A DNA stretch of 64,000 bases from positions 1 through 64,000 of the forward strand of contig CAZBZV010000004.1 in the NCBI GenBank assembly GCA_964496505.1. The letters are read 5' to 3'. Positions 1 through 8,718 of the stretch are shown here, piece after piece. Origin of the DNA: JAABVY01 sp964496505 (GTDB lineage Bacteria; Zixibacteria; MSB-5A5; JAABVY01). Numbering within the stretch: position 1 is the first letter of the stretch; every line of letters begins with the position of its first letter. A program made the position numbers and the translations under genes. The notes under the pieces are model-generated. The model worked only from the letters and a program-made list of their open reading frames with translations, did no database searches and had not been told where the DNA came from.

Positions 1-82
1 ATATTAGTAAGTGGGTTATATAAAATCTAAAACGTTGTACACGAAAAACAGAACAATATCTGTCTAATTATTGTTTACAATT

Positions 83-101
83 TCAATAATGATATTATTG
101 A
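83..101. promoter_or_regulatory. Inverted repeat upstream of YceI gene
   Basis: A perfect 8-bp inverted repeat (tcaataat, 3-nt spacer, attattga) sits about 50 bp before the YceI start in an AT-rich leader. It looks like an operator or part of the promoter. No regulator can be assigned. Confidence 0.35.
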
Positions 102-149
102 GCTTGTGATCATAATGGCAAAAAAACGCAATAAAAAAGGAGAGAAATT

Positions 150-833
150 ATGAAAGCAGCCAAAATTATTCTTTTTAGTCTTACAGCACTTTTGCTGATG
201 AGTTCATCCCTGTTTGCGCAGGGTATGAAAGATGGCAAGGTCTTTTACGTCAACGATCCGGTTGGAAGAAATGCCGTAACGTTTGAAAGTACCGCACCGC
301 TTGAGGACATCGTTGGAACTACCAATGATATCAAAGGACATCTTGTCTTCGATCCAAATAATCCAAAGAAGGGCGGACATGGCGAACTTATGGTCACAGT
401 CACGAGCCTCAACACCGGGATTCCGCTTAGAGATGAGCATCTCAAAAGCGCTGACTGGATGAATGCAGAGGAGTATCCTTATATCACCTTGAAGATAGAT
501 AAGGTGAGCGATATGAAAAAGGTCAAGGAGACCGAGTCCGCTGTAACATACGATGTTACCGCTCACGGTGATCTTACGATAAACGGAAAAACCAAATCGG
601 TGTCGATTCCGGGCAGAATCAGCTATCTGCCTGAGAGTGAAATGACCCAAAGCCGCCTGCCCGGAGATATTCTGGCAGTGAGGACTTCTTTCGACGTTGT
701 CCTTGCTGATTATGGCATCAATGGCCCTGAGGGCAAGAATATAATCGGCGCAAAGGTAGGCGAGACTATTGCCATCGAATTAAGCATCATGGGAAGCACC
801 GGCTCGGAGGCTCCCGAGATGGCCGGAAAATAG
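150..833 (+). CDS. YceI family periplasmic/secreted protein
   Basis: The protein has 227 residues. A Sec signal peptide covers residues 1-23 (cleavage after SLFAQ). The rest is one YceI-type lipocalin-like domain: the FESTAPLEDIVG strand, the PxxPxKGGxGELMV region, the RDEHLKSADWMNAEEYPYITLK segment around residues 93-114, and DLTINGKTKSV near residue 145 are all YceI hallmarks. The family binds polyisoprenoid or other lipid ligands in the periplasm; the ligand cannot be told from sequence. The start follows a GGAGAG ribosome site at 140-145. The gene stands alone, with an inverted repeat upstream. Host gene, not phage. Confidence 0.85.
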   Translation: MKAAKIILFSLTALLLMSSSLFAQGMKDGKVFYVNDPVGRNAVTFESTAPLEDIVGTTNDIKGHLVFDPNNPKKGGHGELMVTVTSLNTGIPLRDEHLKSADWMNAEEYPYITLKIDKVSDMKKVKETESAVTYDVTAHGDLTINGKTKSVSIPGRISYLPESEMTQSRLPGDILAVRTSFDVVLADYGINGPEGKNIIGAKVGETIAIELSIMGSTGSEAPEMAGK

Positions 834-939
834 AATTAGGATAGAAAATAAAGAATTTTGAACTCCGGCGGGCCCCTTTGAACGACAACCGGATATGTCG
901 GCCTGCCGGTTTTCATGATTTTATAAAAGAGTTTGTCAA

Positions 940-1293
940 ATGAGCAAAGCAATCAAAATAATTCTTATCGCCGCAATTATACTGTCTGCGGCAACATTGA
1001 TAATATGGCAGGCAACCGGTGGCGATTATTACACAAAATATCAGGTTGTCGAAAAGATTGAAAAAGAAATCGATCCTGACGATCCCCTGGCACAGGCCGG
1101 CTTCTATGACGAAGAATCCATGACCGAGACTGTCACCCGGGATGCTTTCAGGTTCGGGCTTCTGCCAACGCCCAGCGGCATCTTCGACAAGCATGCTGTC
1201 TCGGTAATCTCGATTATAATTCCCGTTTGGGGCATAACGGTAATCGCATTCTGGCTCTCCAGACGCAGGCGCAAAAAAACAAACACCCTATAG
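940..1293 (+). CDS. Small two-TM membrane protein, unknown function
   Basis: The product has 117 residues, with hydrophobic segments at about 6-24 and 85-107 and an acidic loop rich in D and E between them (KIEKEIDPDDPL). The C-terminus is a short basic tail (RRRRKK), so both ends are probably cytoplasmic and the loop periplasmic. A weak AAGAG site precedes the ATG. I do not recognise a family. It lies between the YceI gene and the ion channel on the same strand. Confidence 0.6.
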   Translation: MSKAIKIILIAAIILSAATLIIWQATGGDYYTKYQVVEKIEKEIDPDDPLAQAGFYDEESMTETVTRDAFRFGLLPTPSGIFDKHAVSVISIIIPVWGITVIAFWLSRRRRKKTNTL

Positions 1294-1428
1294 GCATCTG
1301 CATACCATATTGCCCCTGTTTTTCTCCTTGCTTTTTCATAGCCGCCTTTTGTATCTACAAGTTGTAGTTGAATTTCCTTCTTAAATTTCATATCTGTTTA
1401 TAAGATTTAAACCGAGAAGAGATGGATC

Positions 1429-2139
1429 ATGAATGCGAAATCGGCTAAGGGAAACACTATGACTGAGAATCTGCCCCTGCAGAAAGGCAGCTTCTTCTAT
1501 CTATTTGTGGCATTAATCGTCCTGCTGCTATTATATCCGTTCTTTGAGGGGCAGGCCTATGGCCGCCCGATCATGGCGCTACTGATTTCGGTTATTCTTC
1601 TTTCAGCTATCTATGCCGTAAGCGACAGCCTGCGCGACATAATTATCGCAGTGCTTCTGGGTATCCCCTTTATGCTCTTCAACTGGCTGGCCCAGCTTGA
1701 AATTATACAGGAATCAATCTGGCTGTCCGGCATTACCTATGCCATCCCCTTTTATCTTTTTACTACCTTCCACATACTCTATGTCATCGCTAAAAGTAAA
1801 AAAGTAACTGCTAATATTCTTTATGGCGCGGTATGTGTTTATCTTCTATTCGGGCTGGTATGGGCTTCGATTTATTTCATGGTGGAGCAGATCAGCCCTG
1901 GCTCATTTCAATTTGCTGAATTTGCGGATATAAACGGCAAGGCGGGATGGGGTGATTTTATGTATTACAGCTATGTCACGCTGACCAATCTTGGCTACGG
2001 CGATATCACACCGGTAACGGCCCGCGCCAAGTCGTTCGTGATATTAGAAGCGATCATAGGCGTACTCTACATCGCAGTCATGATCTCACGCATAGTGGGG
2101 CTCTACATCACCCATCGCCAAAAGGAATTCGTGGAATAG
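1429..2139 (+). CDS. Potassium channel-like membrane protein (Ion_trans_2)
   Basis: The protein has 236 residues with about six hydrophobic segments. The last two frame a re-entrant pore loop containing TLTNLGYGDITP at about residues 184-195, where GYGD is the classic potassium selectivity filter. An acidic/aromatic WGDFMYYSYVTLTN pore helix precedes it. The N-terminal half holds four further TM segments without the arginine-rich voltage-sensor pattern, so voltage gating is not suggested. The ATG at 1429 has a GAGAAGAG site; the in-frame ATG at 1459 is an alternative. It is a plasma-membrane cation channel of the host. No regulatory RCK domain is attached. Confidence 0.8.
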   Translation: MNAKSAKGNTMTENLPLQKGSFFYLFVALIVLLLLYPFFEGQAYGRPIMALLISVILLSAIYAVSDSLRDIIIAVLLGIPFMLFNWLAQLEIIQESIWLSGITYAIPFYLFTTFHILYVIAKSKKVTANILYGAVCVYLLFGLVWASIYFMVEQISPGSFQFAEFADINGKAGWGDFMYYSYVTLTNLGYGDITPVTARAKSFVILEAIIGVLYIAVMISRIVGLYITHRQKEFVE

Positions 2140-2144
2140 TGTTA

Positions 2145-2178
2145 TGAAAATAGGCATGATCACAGGGATCATGCCCTA
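2145..2178 (-). terminator. Stem-loop between convergent genes
   Basis: A perfect 9-bp stem (ggcatgatc at 2153-2161, gatcatgcc at 2167-2175) with a 5-nt loop lies between the convergent channel and DUF1579 genes. On the minus strand it is followed by a T-rich tract (tattttc), so it is best read as the terminator of the DUF1579 gene, possibly acting on both strands. Confidence 0.5.
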
Positions 2179-2230
2179 CAATACTGAGTATGTGGTGCAC
2201 AAGAATATGCTCCACGCACATAATACAAAT

Positions 2231-2848
2231 TTACTTCACTCTTGTATTGACAACCTCGAGCATCTTGAACTGTTCTTCTCCGCCGGTCATCTCCTCATTG
2301 TAAAAGATAACTTCGCTTCTATATGTATCCTCATCCACGAATTTGAGGACCATATCGTATTCCTGCTCGAAATTCATAAGAGGGTCGAAATCGGTGCCAT
2401 GCATCACCACTGTCTCGCCATCCTCCTGCATAGGTCCCTGAGCGGTCACGAAGTATGTTCCCCAGGTGTCGAAGCCAACAATCGTAAACTCGGCATAACG
2501 GTTGTCGTAGCCATATACAGTCAGGCTTTTTGTAAACATCTCCCCTTCCCCGCTCTCGCTTCTGCTCTCCAGAAAGCGTCCGCCCAAAATCATCTTATTT
2601 TCAGCGGTTCCCTCAAAAACCATCGGCTCCGCACCGGGCGCCGGCCAGAGCGTTATCTTCTGATTCCAGGTGCCATCCAATGAAGCCAGCATTTCATGTT
2701 CTGATCCAGGCTCTGCCACTTTCTGAAAATACGCTTCCATTTCCGCCTGCTCCTCAGCAGTCGGCTGCTCCTGGTCCTGAGCATAAACGACACCGTTAAG
2801 GAGCAAACAAATCAAGCCAAACATGGTCATAACATTTCTGAATTTCAT
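2231..2848 (-). CDS. DUF1579 family secreted protein
   Basis: The start is taken as the ATG at 2848, because a GGAGG site lies 8 nt upstream; the longer frame would need a TTG. The product has 205 residues. A signal peptide covers residues 1-24 (ends VYAQ). The mature part matches DUF1579: LDGTWNQKITLWPAPGAEP, the GGRFLES segment, a YGYDNRYAEFTIVGFDTWGTYFVTAQG strand pair and a late MVLKFVDEDTYRSEVIFYN. The family is a calycin-like beta barrel of unknown role. It is a host gene, convergent with the channel gene and transcribed away from the response regulator. Confidence 0.75.
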   Translation of the reverse strand: MKFRNVMTMFGLICLLLNGVVYAQDQEQPTAEEQAEMEAYFQKVAEPGSEHEMLASLDGTWNQKITLWPAPGAEPMVFEGTAENKMILGGRFLESRSESGEGEMFTKSLTVYGYDNRYAEFTIVGFDTWGTYFVTAQGPMQEDGETVVMHGTDFDPLMNFEQEYDMVLKFVDEDTYRSEVIFYNEEMTGGEEQFKMLEVVNTRVK

Positions 2849-3205
2849 TCTATCATCCTCCAAAATCTACTTAATATCTAAATTCTATAAGTTTAACACT
2901 ATTGTAATTAAAGAGGTCCCCCCTTCATTCAATCCAAATTAAATAAATTAATTGCCATTAAAAAGAAAAATTGTTAGCAAATCCCAATATATCTACTTTT
3001 TTGGTGTGGCAATTCTACACCCCTATAACTCTATCTTATAGGTATATTCCACCACCCGAATTCCTGACTTAGCTTAAAACACCGTCTAACTCCCTATTAA
3101 TAGGGCATTCATATAAAACATTTTAAATGGGTATTATTTTTGTTTATGCAATAGGTTGAGCTGCGATTCTTAGGCTTCATGTAAAAATTTGGAAGGTATG
3201 GTAAT
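2849..3205. other. AT-rich divergent intergenic region with palindrome
   Basis: This 357-bp gap separates the divergent DUF1579 and response-regulator genes and must hold both promoters. I see no coding signal. A perfect 14-bp palindrome (ccctattaataggg) at 3092-3105 is a candidate operator, about 100 bp before the regulator start. Confidence 0.4.
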
Positions 3206-3577
3206 ATGCCAAGTGCAAAGAGTAATCATTTAGTGTTGGTAATTGACGACAACAAGCATATGGCGCGATGTCTGGCTGAGATGATCGAGATACTCGGCGT
3301 AAAATGTCACACAGCTTATGAGGGTGAGCAGGCGATGGAGATGCTTAAGCTGCATGATTATGCTCTGGTGGTAGCGGATTCTAATATGCCCGGAATCTCC
3401 GGATTTACGCTCCTGAAACACATCAAGCAGAACCATGGACAAACCAAAGTTGCGATCATGTCATTGCGCGATTCCGAAAGCACCCAGAACATTGTCGCCA
3501 AAGGCCGGGCAGATTTCTATCTTCCCAAACCGTTCAAGACCGAGGATATCGAAAAGCTGTTAAGTGAAGTCATTTAG
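3206..3577 (+). CDS. Single-domain response regulator (receiver domain)
   Basis: The product has 123 residues and is a lone REC domain of the usual length. The acidic pair is D14-D15, the phosphoacceptor is D58 (VVADSNMPG), the conserved Ser/Thr position is S86 (AIMSLRD) and the conserved lysine is K108 (LPKPF). There is no output domain, so it would act by protein contact, as CheY-like regulators do. No histidine kinase is nearby, which makes it an orphan. A GGAAGG site precedes the ATG, and a palindrome lies in the upstream gap. Confidence 0.88.
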   Translation: MPSAKSNHLVLVIDDNKHMARCLAEMIEILGVKCHTAYEGEQAMEMLKLHDYALVVADSNMPGISGFTLLKHIKQNHGQTKVAIMSLRDSESTQNIVAKGRADFYLPKPFKTEDIEKLLSEVI

Positions 3578-3715
3578 ACAACATCCGGTCATTTATTTGT
3601 GCATAACCAAAAAATGAAATAAATAATCTGCTTTCCTGAAACTATCCTAACCAGCATTGCATTTTATTATCATGTAAACAGGGAGTCCAAAACCGTTATT
3701 TGATCGGAGGCCGGT

Positions 3716-4105
3716 ATGAATATGCCATTGATAACCGTAATCTATTCCATCTCATTGATACTCCTGGGATTGATTGGATATTTCGCAACCGGCCAAACCT
3801 CAAAGACAGCCTTGATTCCAGCCGCATTTGGTATAGTGGTACTGATTTTCGGCATCCTGGCATTCAAAGAAAATATGCGTAAAACCGCCATGCATATAGC
3901 CTCAGTACTGGGATTGCTGGGCTTCCTGGGTGGAATTCGCGGTATACCTTCTTTTATAAACTTGATCAGCACAGGCGAGACAGCACGGCCTGCCGCAGCC
4001 ATCAGTCAAACTATAATGTCTGTAATCTCGCTGATATTCTTCCTTTTCTGCCTGAAATCATTTATAGACGCCCGCCGAAACAAACCGGCAGGTGAGAAAG
4101 CATAA
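3716..4105 (+). CDS. Small four-TM membrane protein, unknown function
   Basis: The product has 129 residues with four hydrophobic segments at about 5-23, 33-50, 56-75 and 98-118 and a positively charged tail (RRNKPAGEKA). The ATG follows a GGAGG site at 3706-3710. The second half has glycine-rich helices (LGLLGFLGGIRGIP). I do not recognise a named family. It is monocistronic and followed by a strong terminator. Confidence 0.65.
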   Translation: MNMPLITVIYSISLILLGLIGYFATGQTSKTALIPAAFGIVVLIFGILAFKENMRKTAMHIASVLGLLGFLGGIRGIPSFINLISTGETARPAAAISQTIMSVISLIFFLFCLKSFIDARRNKPAGEKA

Positions 4106-4120
4106 TAAGATACCTATACT

Positions 4121-4156
4121 AAAAGCCCATCTCATTACGAGATGGGCCTTTGTTTA
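4121..4156. terminator. Bidirectional intrinsic terminator
   Basis: A perfect 9-bp stem (gcccatctc 4125-4133, gagatgggc 4139-4147) with loop attac is flanked by an A-run on the left and a T-rich tract on the right. It can end both the four-TM gene on the plus strand and the protease gene on the minus strand. Confidence 0.85.
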
Positions 4157-4185
4157 TTTACGATTATATTTTATCATATATTCAA

Positions 4186-6984
4186 TCAGCAGTCGGGTTC
4201 ACCATTGCCATCAGTGTCGCAGGGCTCGTTGCCGCCGATGAAGACATAATTGATTATCATCACCGCATCGCTGACATTACAACTGCCATCGCAGTTGCAG
4301 TCCCCCGATTCCATCGGATTGGGCGGAGTTCCGCCGATGAAAACATAATTGATTACATGAACCGCATCGGAAACATTAACACCACCGTCAGCATTTGCGT
4401 CACCGCAGATATATCCCGCAGTAACATCAACGGGGATATCGGGCGAACTGTAGGGCATCTGGTCGAAATGCTGGAGCTCAAGATTCAGATTGGTCTGGCC
4501 TATCTGCTTCCCGATCAGCTTGAACTGCCAGTCGCCGGTAATCTCATAATCCGCGGTTTCCGTATTAGCTATATCTATCAAACAGTTATACATTGACGGA
4601 TCGGGCTGGAAGAGCGCCTTATCCTGTGAGCTGAACCAGATCTCGTAGACCTCCGAGGTATCACCCTCAGCAATATCAAGGCTGCCCTCAACAGTCTCGC
4701 CGTCAATAGTAACCACCGTTTCAGCTCCCAAGAGAATCTGCATGCCGGTTATTACAGTCTGATTACATTCAAACAGACTGACCCTGAAGTTGTCAATTCC
4801 GGCCTCCACAATACTCTGCGGATCGAAATCGCCTACAGTGAAACGGATCGCCATATTCGAGGTCAATGTCACCCCGGCGGCCACGATCTCGCCGGCGGTG
4901 ATAGCATGACTGCGCCAGCTCAGACCGCCGTCGGTATCATGAACCGCTATCTCGGTCCAGACACCGGCGCCGCCGTTATTGTTGATCTCAACCAGGATGT
5001 TATCAACTCCGCCGTCAGTATTGGTCAGGTATAGATAATAATCGTAGGATATTTCACATCCATCAGTCATCGTGAAACTCGGCGAGGTCAGGCGCACAGA
5101 ACCGTCATCGATATCCGTATTGCCATATTGATTGCCGGTCAGATAACAGCTTCCACTGCCGTCGCTGTCCGCCTCGGGATCATAATCCCAGCCGGGATCA
5201 TTAACCGGAACTCCACGCTCCCATTGACCGCTGGAGGCGCCGAGATTTACCGCAGTCCATCCCATATCGGTCTCAAAATTGTCATGGAACACAGTCAATA
5301 CTGTGCCAACTTGTGCGGTATACGCCGAATCGGGAGCACCGGGCGGATTGTACACCGTCGACCTGTCGACACCCTCCGCGCTGAGATAAAATTCAGGGCT
5401 GTCACCGCATCCCGCCGCCGGAAGTGTGGCCTCGTACTGGTCGCCGCTTACGGGCGCTATCGAAGCGGTCTGATAGGTACCGCCGTCATAACGATAATGC
5501 AGTGTACCTGAGCCGGGCACATAATTCTCGAGATTATCGCTGATCTGCACCGTAAACGTTACCGCCTCACCGGGCGCCATAAGATCAGGAGCGCCATCGG
5601 GAAGATTGATATTCAGATATGATTCATGAGTCGAGAGCGCTTTTATGCAGAAATTGGCAGTACTGTCAAATTCGTTCAAATCCTCCCAGGGCGACATTGA
5701 ATCGCTGCGATAATAACTCTGCCCCGGATCGGCATCCGACTCCACAATCGTGCGATAATCCGCACCCAGCAAAACCGGAACATCCGAGGTACGGTCATAC
5801 GGATGGCCGCCGTCAGAGAACTGCACGTAAACATAGAAATCATCTCCCTCGGTCAACTCAATCGGGCTGTCCAGATCAATCGTGTGGAATCCTGAATGTA
5901 CAATGGTACCGGATTTTGAAGCCAGCTCATTCTGAAGCTCGCCGCCTGCGTAATCGTCATATATCTTCACAGTATAAGTAACATTATCCGCTGCGGTAAA
6001 GAAACTGACCGCCCTCACAGCTTCCACTCCCTCGGCACATCCGGTTGCTGTAAAGGCATTGAACGCCTCACTGCAATCGGCCTTGGTATCGCGCCAGCCG
6101 TGATAGTCATGATAATAGAGCTGGTCGTACTGCATAGGTTCGACTTCCTGAAATGAAATCGCACCCATTTCCGGATGTTTTCCGCAATGTTTGTCATAAT
6201 AGGAAATCCAGAAATAGCCGCTTTCTCCCCAGCTTGAACCCCAGCTATTTTTGCAGAGCCATGCTCCCGGCATACTGGCCTGAGTCGCCTTGGTGTCATC
6301 CCAGCCGATAATTGCTATGGCGTGATTCGGATCGAGCATACTGCTGGGCGGCTGGTAATGCGTTGTGCCGGAGATAAACGAGGCATCATAACACATGCAT
6401 GTCCCGATTGCACCATCCGACATGATAATATTTTTGACAGAATCGATATTGCTCAGGTCTTCGGCAACTACAAACCATTCGATATCCCGTGCATAATAAT
6501 AATGATAGCCGGGATCATCTCTGAGCGGAGGTGAAGCGTAAGACTGCCCGTCAATATCGCGCACCGCCCCCTCGCCGCGTGTCAGGTAAGCAGAGGTCAC
6601 ACGGTAGTCGCCGCCCTGATGAACTTCCAGTCCTGCCCCTGACGGCGGATCAATATCATCGTTATTGTGCTGATTGAAGCCGTTCCACCAATCCAGATGA
6701 TACTCGGCCAGATTCGGCTCACCGGTCTCGCCCGCCAATGTCCAGGCATTGGTCATCAAAAGGTTGCTTTCCATGGCTGCCACAGCGCCGTGGGTCCAGC
6801 ATGTCCCTCCCTGCTGGTTTTTGACCGAGGTGACATAGTCCTGTCCGGCATAATCCCGCAGATCAAAGCTGCTGGGCGGATCGGCCAGGGCGGTTGATGA
6901 AAACGTAAATAGCAAAGCAAAAGTAAAGGCGGTGCATAAGACCGCCAGGCTCCCCTGATAGCGTAACTTGGATGGATAGTTCAT
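4186..6984 (-). CDS. Secreted C1A (papain-like) protease with dockerin-like repeats
   Basis: The protein has 932 residues. A signal peptide covers residues 1-34 (TALADP). The C1A protease domain follows at about 38-270: catalytic cysteine in GGTCWTHGA (C62), histidine in DPNHAIAIIGWDD and asparagine in CKNSWGSSWG, the normal C-H-N order. Then comes a lectin-like domain found after many bacterial C1 peptidases, an Ig-like segment, a jelly-roll/MAM-like domain starting near FHDNFETDMGW, and a C-terminal pair of dockerin-like calcium loops (CGDANADGGVNVSDAV and CNCDGSCNVSDAV) from about residue 865. No propeptide is obvious. It is an extracellular host protease; the dockerin pair probably anchors or folds the C-terminus. 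Confidence 0.85.
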   Translation of the reverse strand: MNYPSKLRYQGSLAVLCTAFTFALLFTFSSTALADPPSSFDLRDYAGQDYVTSVKNQQGGTCWTHGAVAAMESNLLMTNAWTLAGETGEPNLAEYHLDWWNGFNQHNNDDIDPPSGAGLEVHQGGDYRVTSAYLTRGEGAVRDIDGQSYASPPLRDDPGYHYYYARDIEWFVVAEDLSNIDSVKNIIMSDGAIGTCMCYDASFISGTTHYQPPSSMLDPNHAIAIIGWDDTKATQASMPGAWLCKNSWGSSWGESGYFWISYYDKHCGKHPEMGAISFQEVEPMQYDQLYYHDYHGWRDTKADCSEAFNAFTATGCAEGVEAVRAVSFFTAADNVTYTVKIYDDYAGGELQNELASKSGTIVHSGFHTIDLDSPIELTEGDDFYVYVQFSDGGHPYDRTSDVPVLLGADYRTIVESDADPGQSYYRSDSMSPWEDLNEFDSTANFCIKALSTHESYLNINLPDGAPDLMAPGEAVTFTVQISDNLENYVPGSGTLHYRYDGGTYQTASIAPVSGDQYEATLPAAGCGDSPEFYLSAEGVDRSTVYNPPGAPDSAYTAQVGTVLTVFHDNFETDMGWTAVNLGASSGQWERGVPVNDPGWDYDPEADSDGSGSCYLTGNQYGNTDIDDGSVRLTSPSFTMTDGCEISYDYYLYLTNTDGGVDNILVEINNNGGAGVWTEIAVHDTDGGLSWRSHAITAGEIVAAGVTLTSNMAIRFTVGDFDPQSIVEAGIDNFRVSLFECNQTVITGMQILLGAETVVTIDGETVEGSLDIAEGDTSEVYEIWFSSQDKALFQPDPSMYNCLIDIANTETADYEITGDWQFKLIGKQIGQTNLNLELQHFDQMPYSSPDIPVDVTAGYICGDANADGGVNVSDAVHVINYVFIGGTPPNPMESGDCNCDGSCNVSDAVMIINYVFIGGNEPCDTDGNGEPDC

Positions 6985-7434
6985 AATTATCCCACCATTG
7001 CTGTTATTTTAGGTATGTTAATCTCGAATTTTCCAATCCATAAAAAGCAGAAGTATAACGCAGTCAAATATGCGTATTGCGGTCAATTGGCGGAAACATC
7101 GCTTCGCAAACCGAGGTTATGCGAAGCTGATGAAATCGGCCGCAAAATGGGTAATAATTCCCACAAGGTTCTACTTTTTCAAGATAGCTATTTTTTTCAC
7201 GATGTCAATAATTCACTGACTCAAATAGCGAAGAAAAATTTAATGTATATCATTGTGGTAAAGTAAGATAGAGATCGTTATATGTAGATGTGAGCGAAAC
7301 TGGATACTTTAATAGACACCCTAGAGATTGGACATTTATGAATAAAATAGGACAGCAGTCTTATTGAAATATAACAAACACTAAAATATGTACCTCGGTC
7401 CTTTAAGATATTTGTACGTAAGAAACAATAAAAA

Positions 7435-7502
7435 TAGCGGTGCAGGGACTTGAACCCCGGAATCGATCAGGGGCATTTTGCCAACTGTTTTAAGGTCAGT
7501 GA
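7435..7502 (-). pseudogene. 3' fragment of a tRNA (Leu-UAA-like), possible att site
   Basis: Read on the minus strand, the segment has an anticodon-arm-like piece with CTTAAAA in the loop position, a short GGC/GCC variable arm, a good T-arm (CGGGG-TTCAAGT-CCCTG, one G.T pair) and a 7-nt acceptor 3' strand. The matching 5' acceptor strand and D-arm are missing, and no CCA follows. It is therefore a remnant, not a working tRNA. Such 3' tRNA fragments are typical scars of tRNA-targeted integration. Confidence 0.45.
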
Positions 7503-7540
7503 TTTGCGACATAAACATATGTGGCACAATTAAATAAAGG

Positions 7541-7560
7541 TTGTATGTGGTTGTATGTGG
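7541..7560. repeat. Tandem 10-bp repeat x2
   Basis: Two exact, adjacent copies of ttgtatgtgg. Together with the repeat at 7591 they lie next to the tRNA remnant, as integrase arm-type sites do, but no integrase gene is present nearby. Confidence 0.6.
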
Positions 7561-7590
7561 ATTGCCAATATTTTCGGAGTTTTCCAATCA

Positions 7591-7612
7591 ATCTGCCACA
7601 AATCTGCCACAA
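7591..7612. repeat. Tandem 11-bp repeat x2
   Basis: Two exact, adjacent copies of atctgccacaa, between the tRNA remnant and the end of the FISUMP gene. Their function is unknown; they could be a binding site for a recombinase. Confidence 0.6.
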
Positions 7613-7639
7613 AAATATCAATTCCTACAATTCAGACAT

Positions 7640-8476
7640 TTAATCCCGGACACAACGTACCGAAAACCCGTATCGCTTATCGGCGAAGTGACGGTTGACC
7701 TGCGAATAAGGGTGATCAAGGCTTCGGACCCATGCGTAGTAACTACCGCTCTCTGTAAAAGACCAGAAGTGGGCGGTGATACCCATACTGATGAAATAAC
7801 CATCATAGTGGCGGTACCCGCCAGGCAGCGCAGTAAAAGCACTCTCGTTGGTAGCGCCAATGTTAGGGTTCTGCCAATGCGTTGTGCCAGCCTCCTTTAG
7901 CTTGCCGCCTTCATCAGTTCCACGCCAGTCAATAGCATCGGCCTCGCCCTGGCTCATACCCAGATACATCTCCAATTGTTTCAACTCCGCATCACTGGGA
8001 ACATGCCAGCCTTCGGGCGCAATATTTCTGCTGTCATCTACAGCATACCAATTGTATAGCCTGCCATATATTGGGACAAGGGAAGAATCATTATTGTATT
8101 CGCAATACGCTCCGGTCGAAAGGCCACCCCATTCGGTACCATCTGTAACAATTGGAATAGGATCGCCATTGCTATAATGCGTTACTTTTAAATTCTGAGC
8201 CATCCAGCATTGATCACCAATCTTCACAGTAAAATATGTATTACCATCGTAATCGACTACTGTCCGCGGGCAATCAGATTCACAACAATTGGAATCGGGA
8301 GCTGGCGACCCGGGAATAAAAACATAATTGATGATGTATACTGCATCGCTTACATTAAGGGTGCCGTCACTATTGGCGTCACCACATAAATATTCAGCAT
8401 TTGAATCTAAAATAGCAAAAGCAATAATGGAAGTAATAATTCCACAAATTAATAAAAAGTATTTTCTCTGGATCAT
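7640..8476 (-). CDS. Secreted FISUMP-domain protein with dockerin-like repeat
   Basis: The protein has 278 residues. A signal peptide covers residues 1-28, then one dockerin-like repeat (CGDANSDGTLNVSDAVYIINYVF), then a FISUMP (Fib_succ_major) domain from about residue 75 to the end: DGNTYFTVKIGDQCWMAQNL, the GRLYNWYAV motif, PEGWHVPSDAEL and the terminal YGFSVRCVRD are all diagnostic. FISUMP folds like C-type lectins and is common in secreted proteins of FCB bacteria. A GGGAGGG site supports the ATG at 8476. It lies between the tRNA remnant and the phage lysis genes, so it may be a host gene or cargo at the left prophage end. Confidence 0.8.
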   Translation of the reverse strand: MIQRKYFLLICGIITSIIAFAILDSNAEYLCGDANSDGTLNVSDAVYIINYVFIPGSPAPDSNCCESDCPRTVVDYDGNTYFTVKIGDQCWMAQNLKVTHYSNGDPIPIVTDGTEWGGLSTGAYCEYNNDSSLVPIYGRLYNWYAVDDSRNIAPEGWHVPSDAELKQLEMYLGMSQGEADAIDWRGTDEGGKLKEAGTTHWQNPNIGATNESAFTALPGGYRHYDGYFISMGITAHFWSFTESGSYYAWVRSLDHPYSQVNRHFADKRYGFSVRCVRD

Positions 8477-8661
8477 GATATCCCTCCCGTAGCTAGGCCA
8501 AGTCTTTGGTCCAAATGAGGCATCGACATTCGATTAGACTATTTATTCTATTTGCAGTTAAACAATCAATTACAGGTCTGATTAAATATACCAATATTAT
8601 CCATATTGTCAAGCAAGACCAAAATAAGAAAATAAGTCCTTGCATTAAATATCCATGTAAA

Positions 8662-8686
8662 AACCGCCCTCAATACGAGGGCGGTT
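8662..8686 (-). terminator. Intrinsic terminator of the phage late operon
   Basis: A 10-bp perfect stem (aaccgccctc / gagggcggtt) with loop aatac. On the minus strand the 3' arm runs into a T5 tract. It lies just after the holin gene, the last gene of the leftward operon, and so marks the likely end of late transcription. Confidence 0.8.
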
Positions 8687-8718
8687 ATTGGAGGATCATA
8701 TGCCGTACCATCCCGGCA

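Larger units (their letters stand above)
6985..7639. other. Intergenic boundary zone, no convincing gene
   Basis: No credible coding gene lies in this 655-bp stretch. It contains a tRNA 3' remnant (7435-7502) and two different tandem repeats (7541-7560, 7591-7612), listed separately. The left 400 bp is AT-rich and shows nothing I recognise beyond the promoter region of the protease gene. Confidence 0.5.

Noticed and set aside
2144..2683. Plus-strand ORF of 179 codons
   Set aside because: It is antisense to the DUF1579 gene, which has a signal peptide, a ribosome site and family motifs. The plus frame has no recognisable protein features.
7015..7266. Plus-strand ORF of 83 codons
   Set aside because: No ribosome site, no motif, and AT-rich intergenic composition; not supported as a gene.
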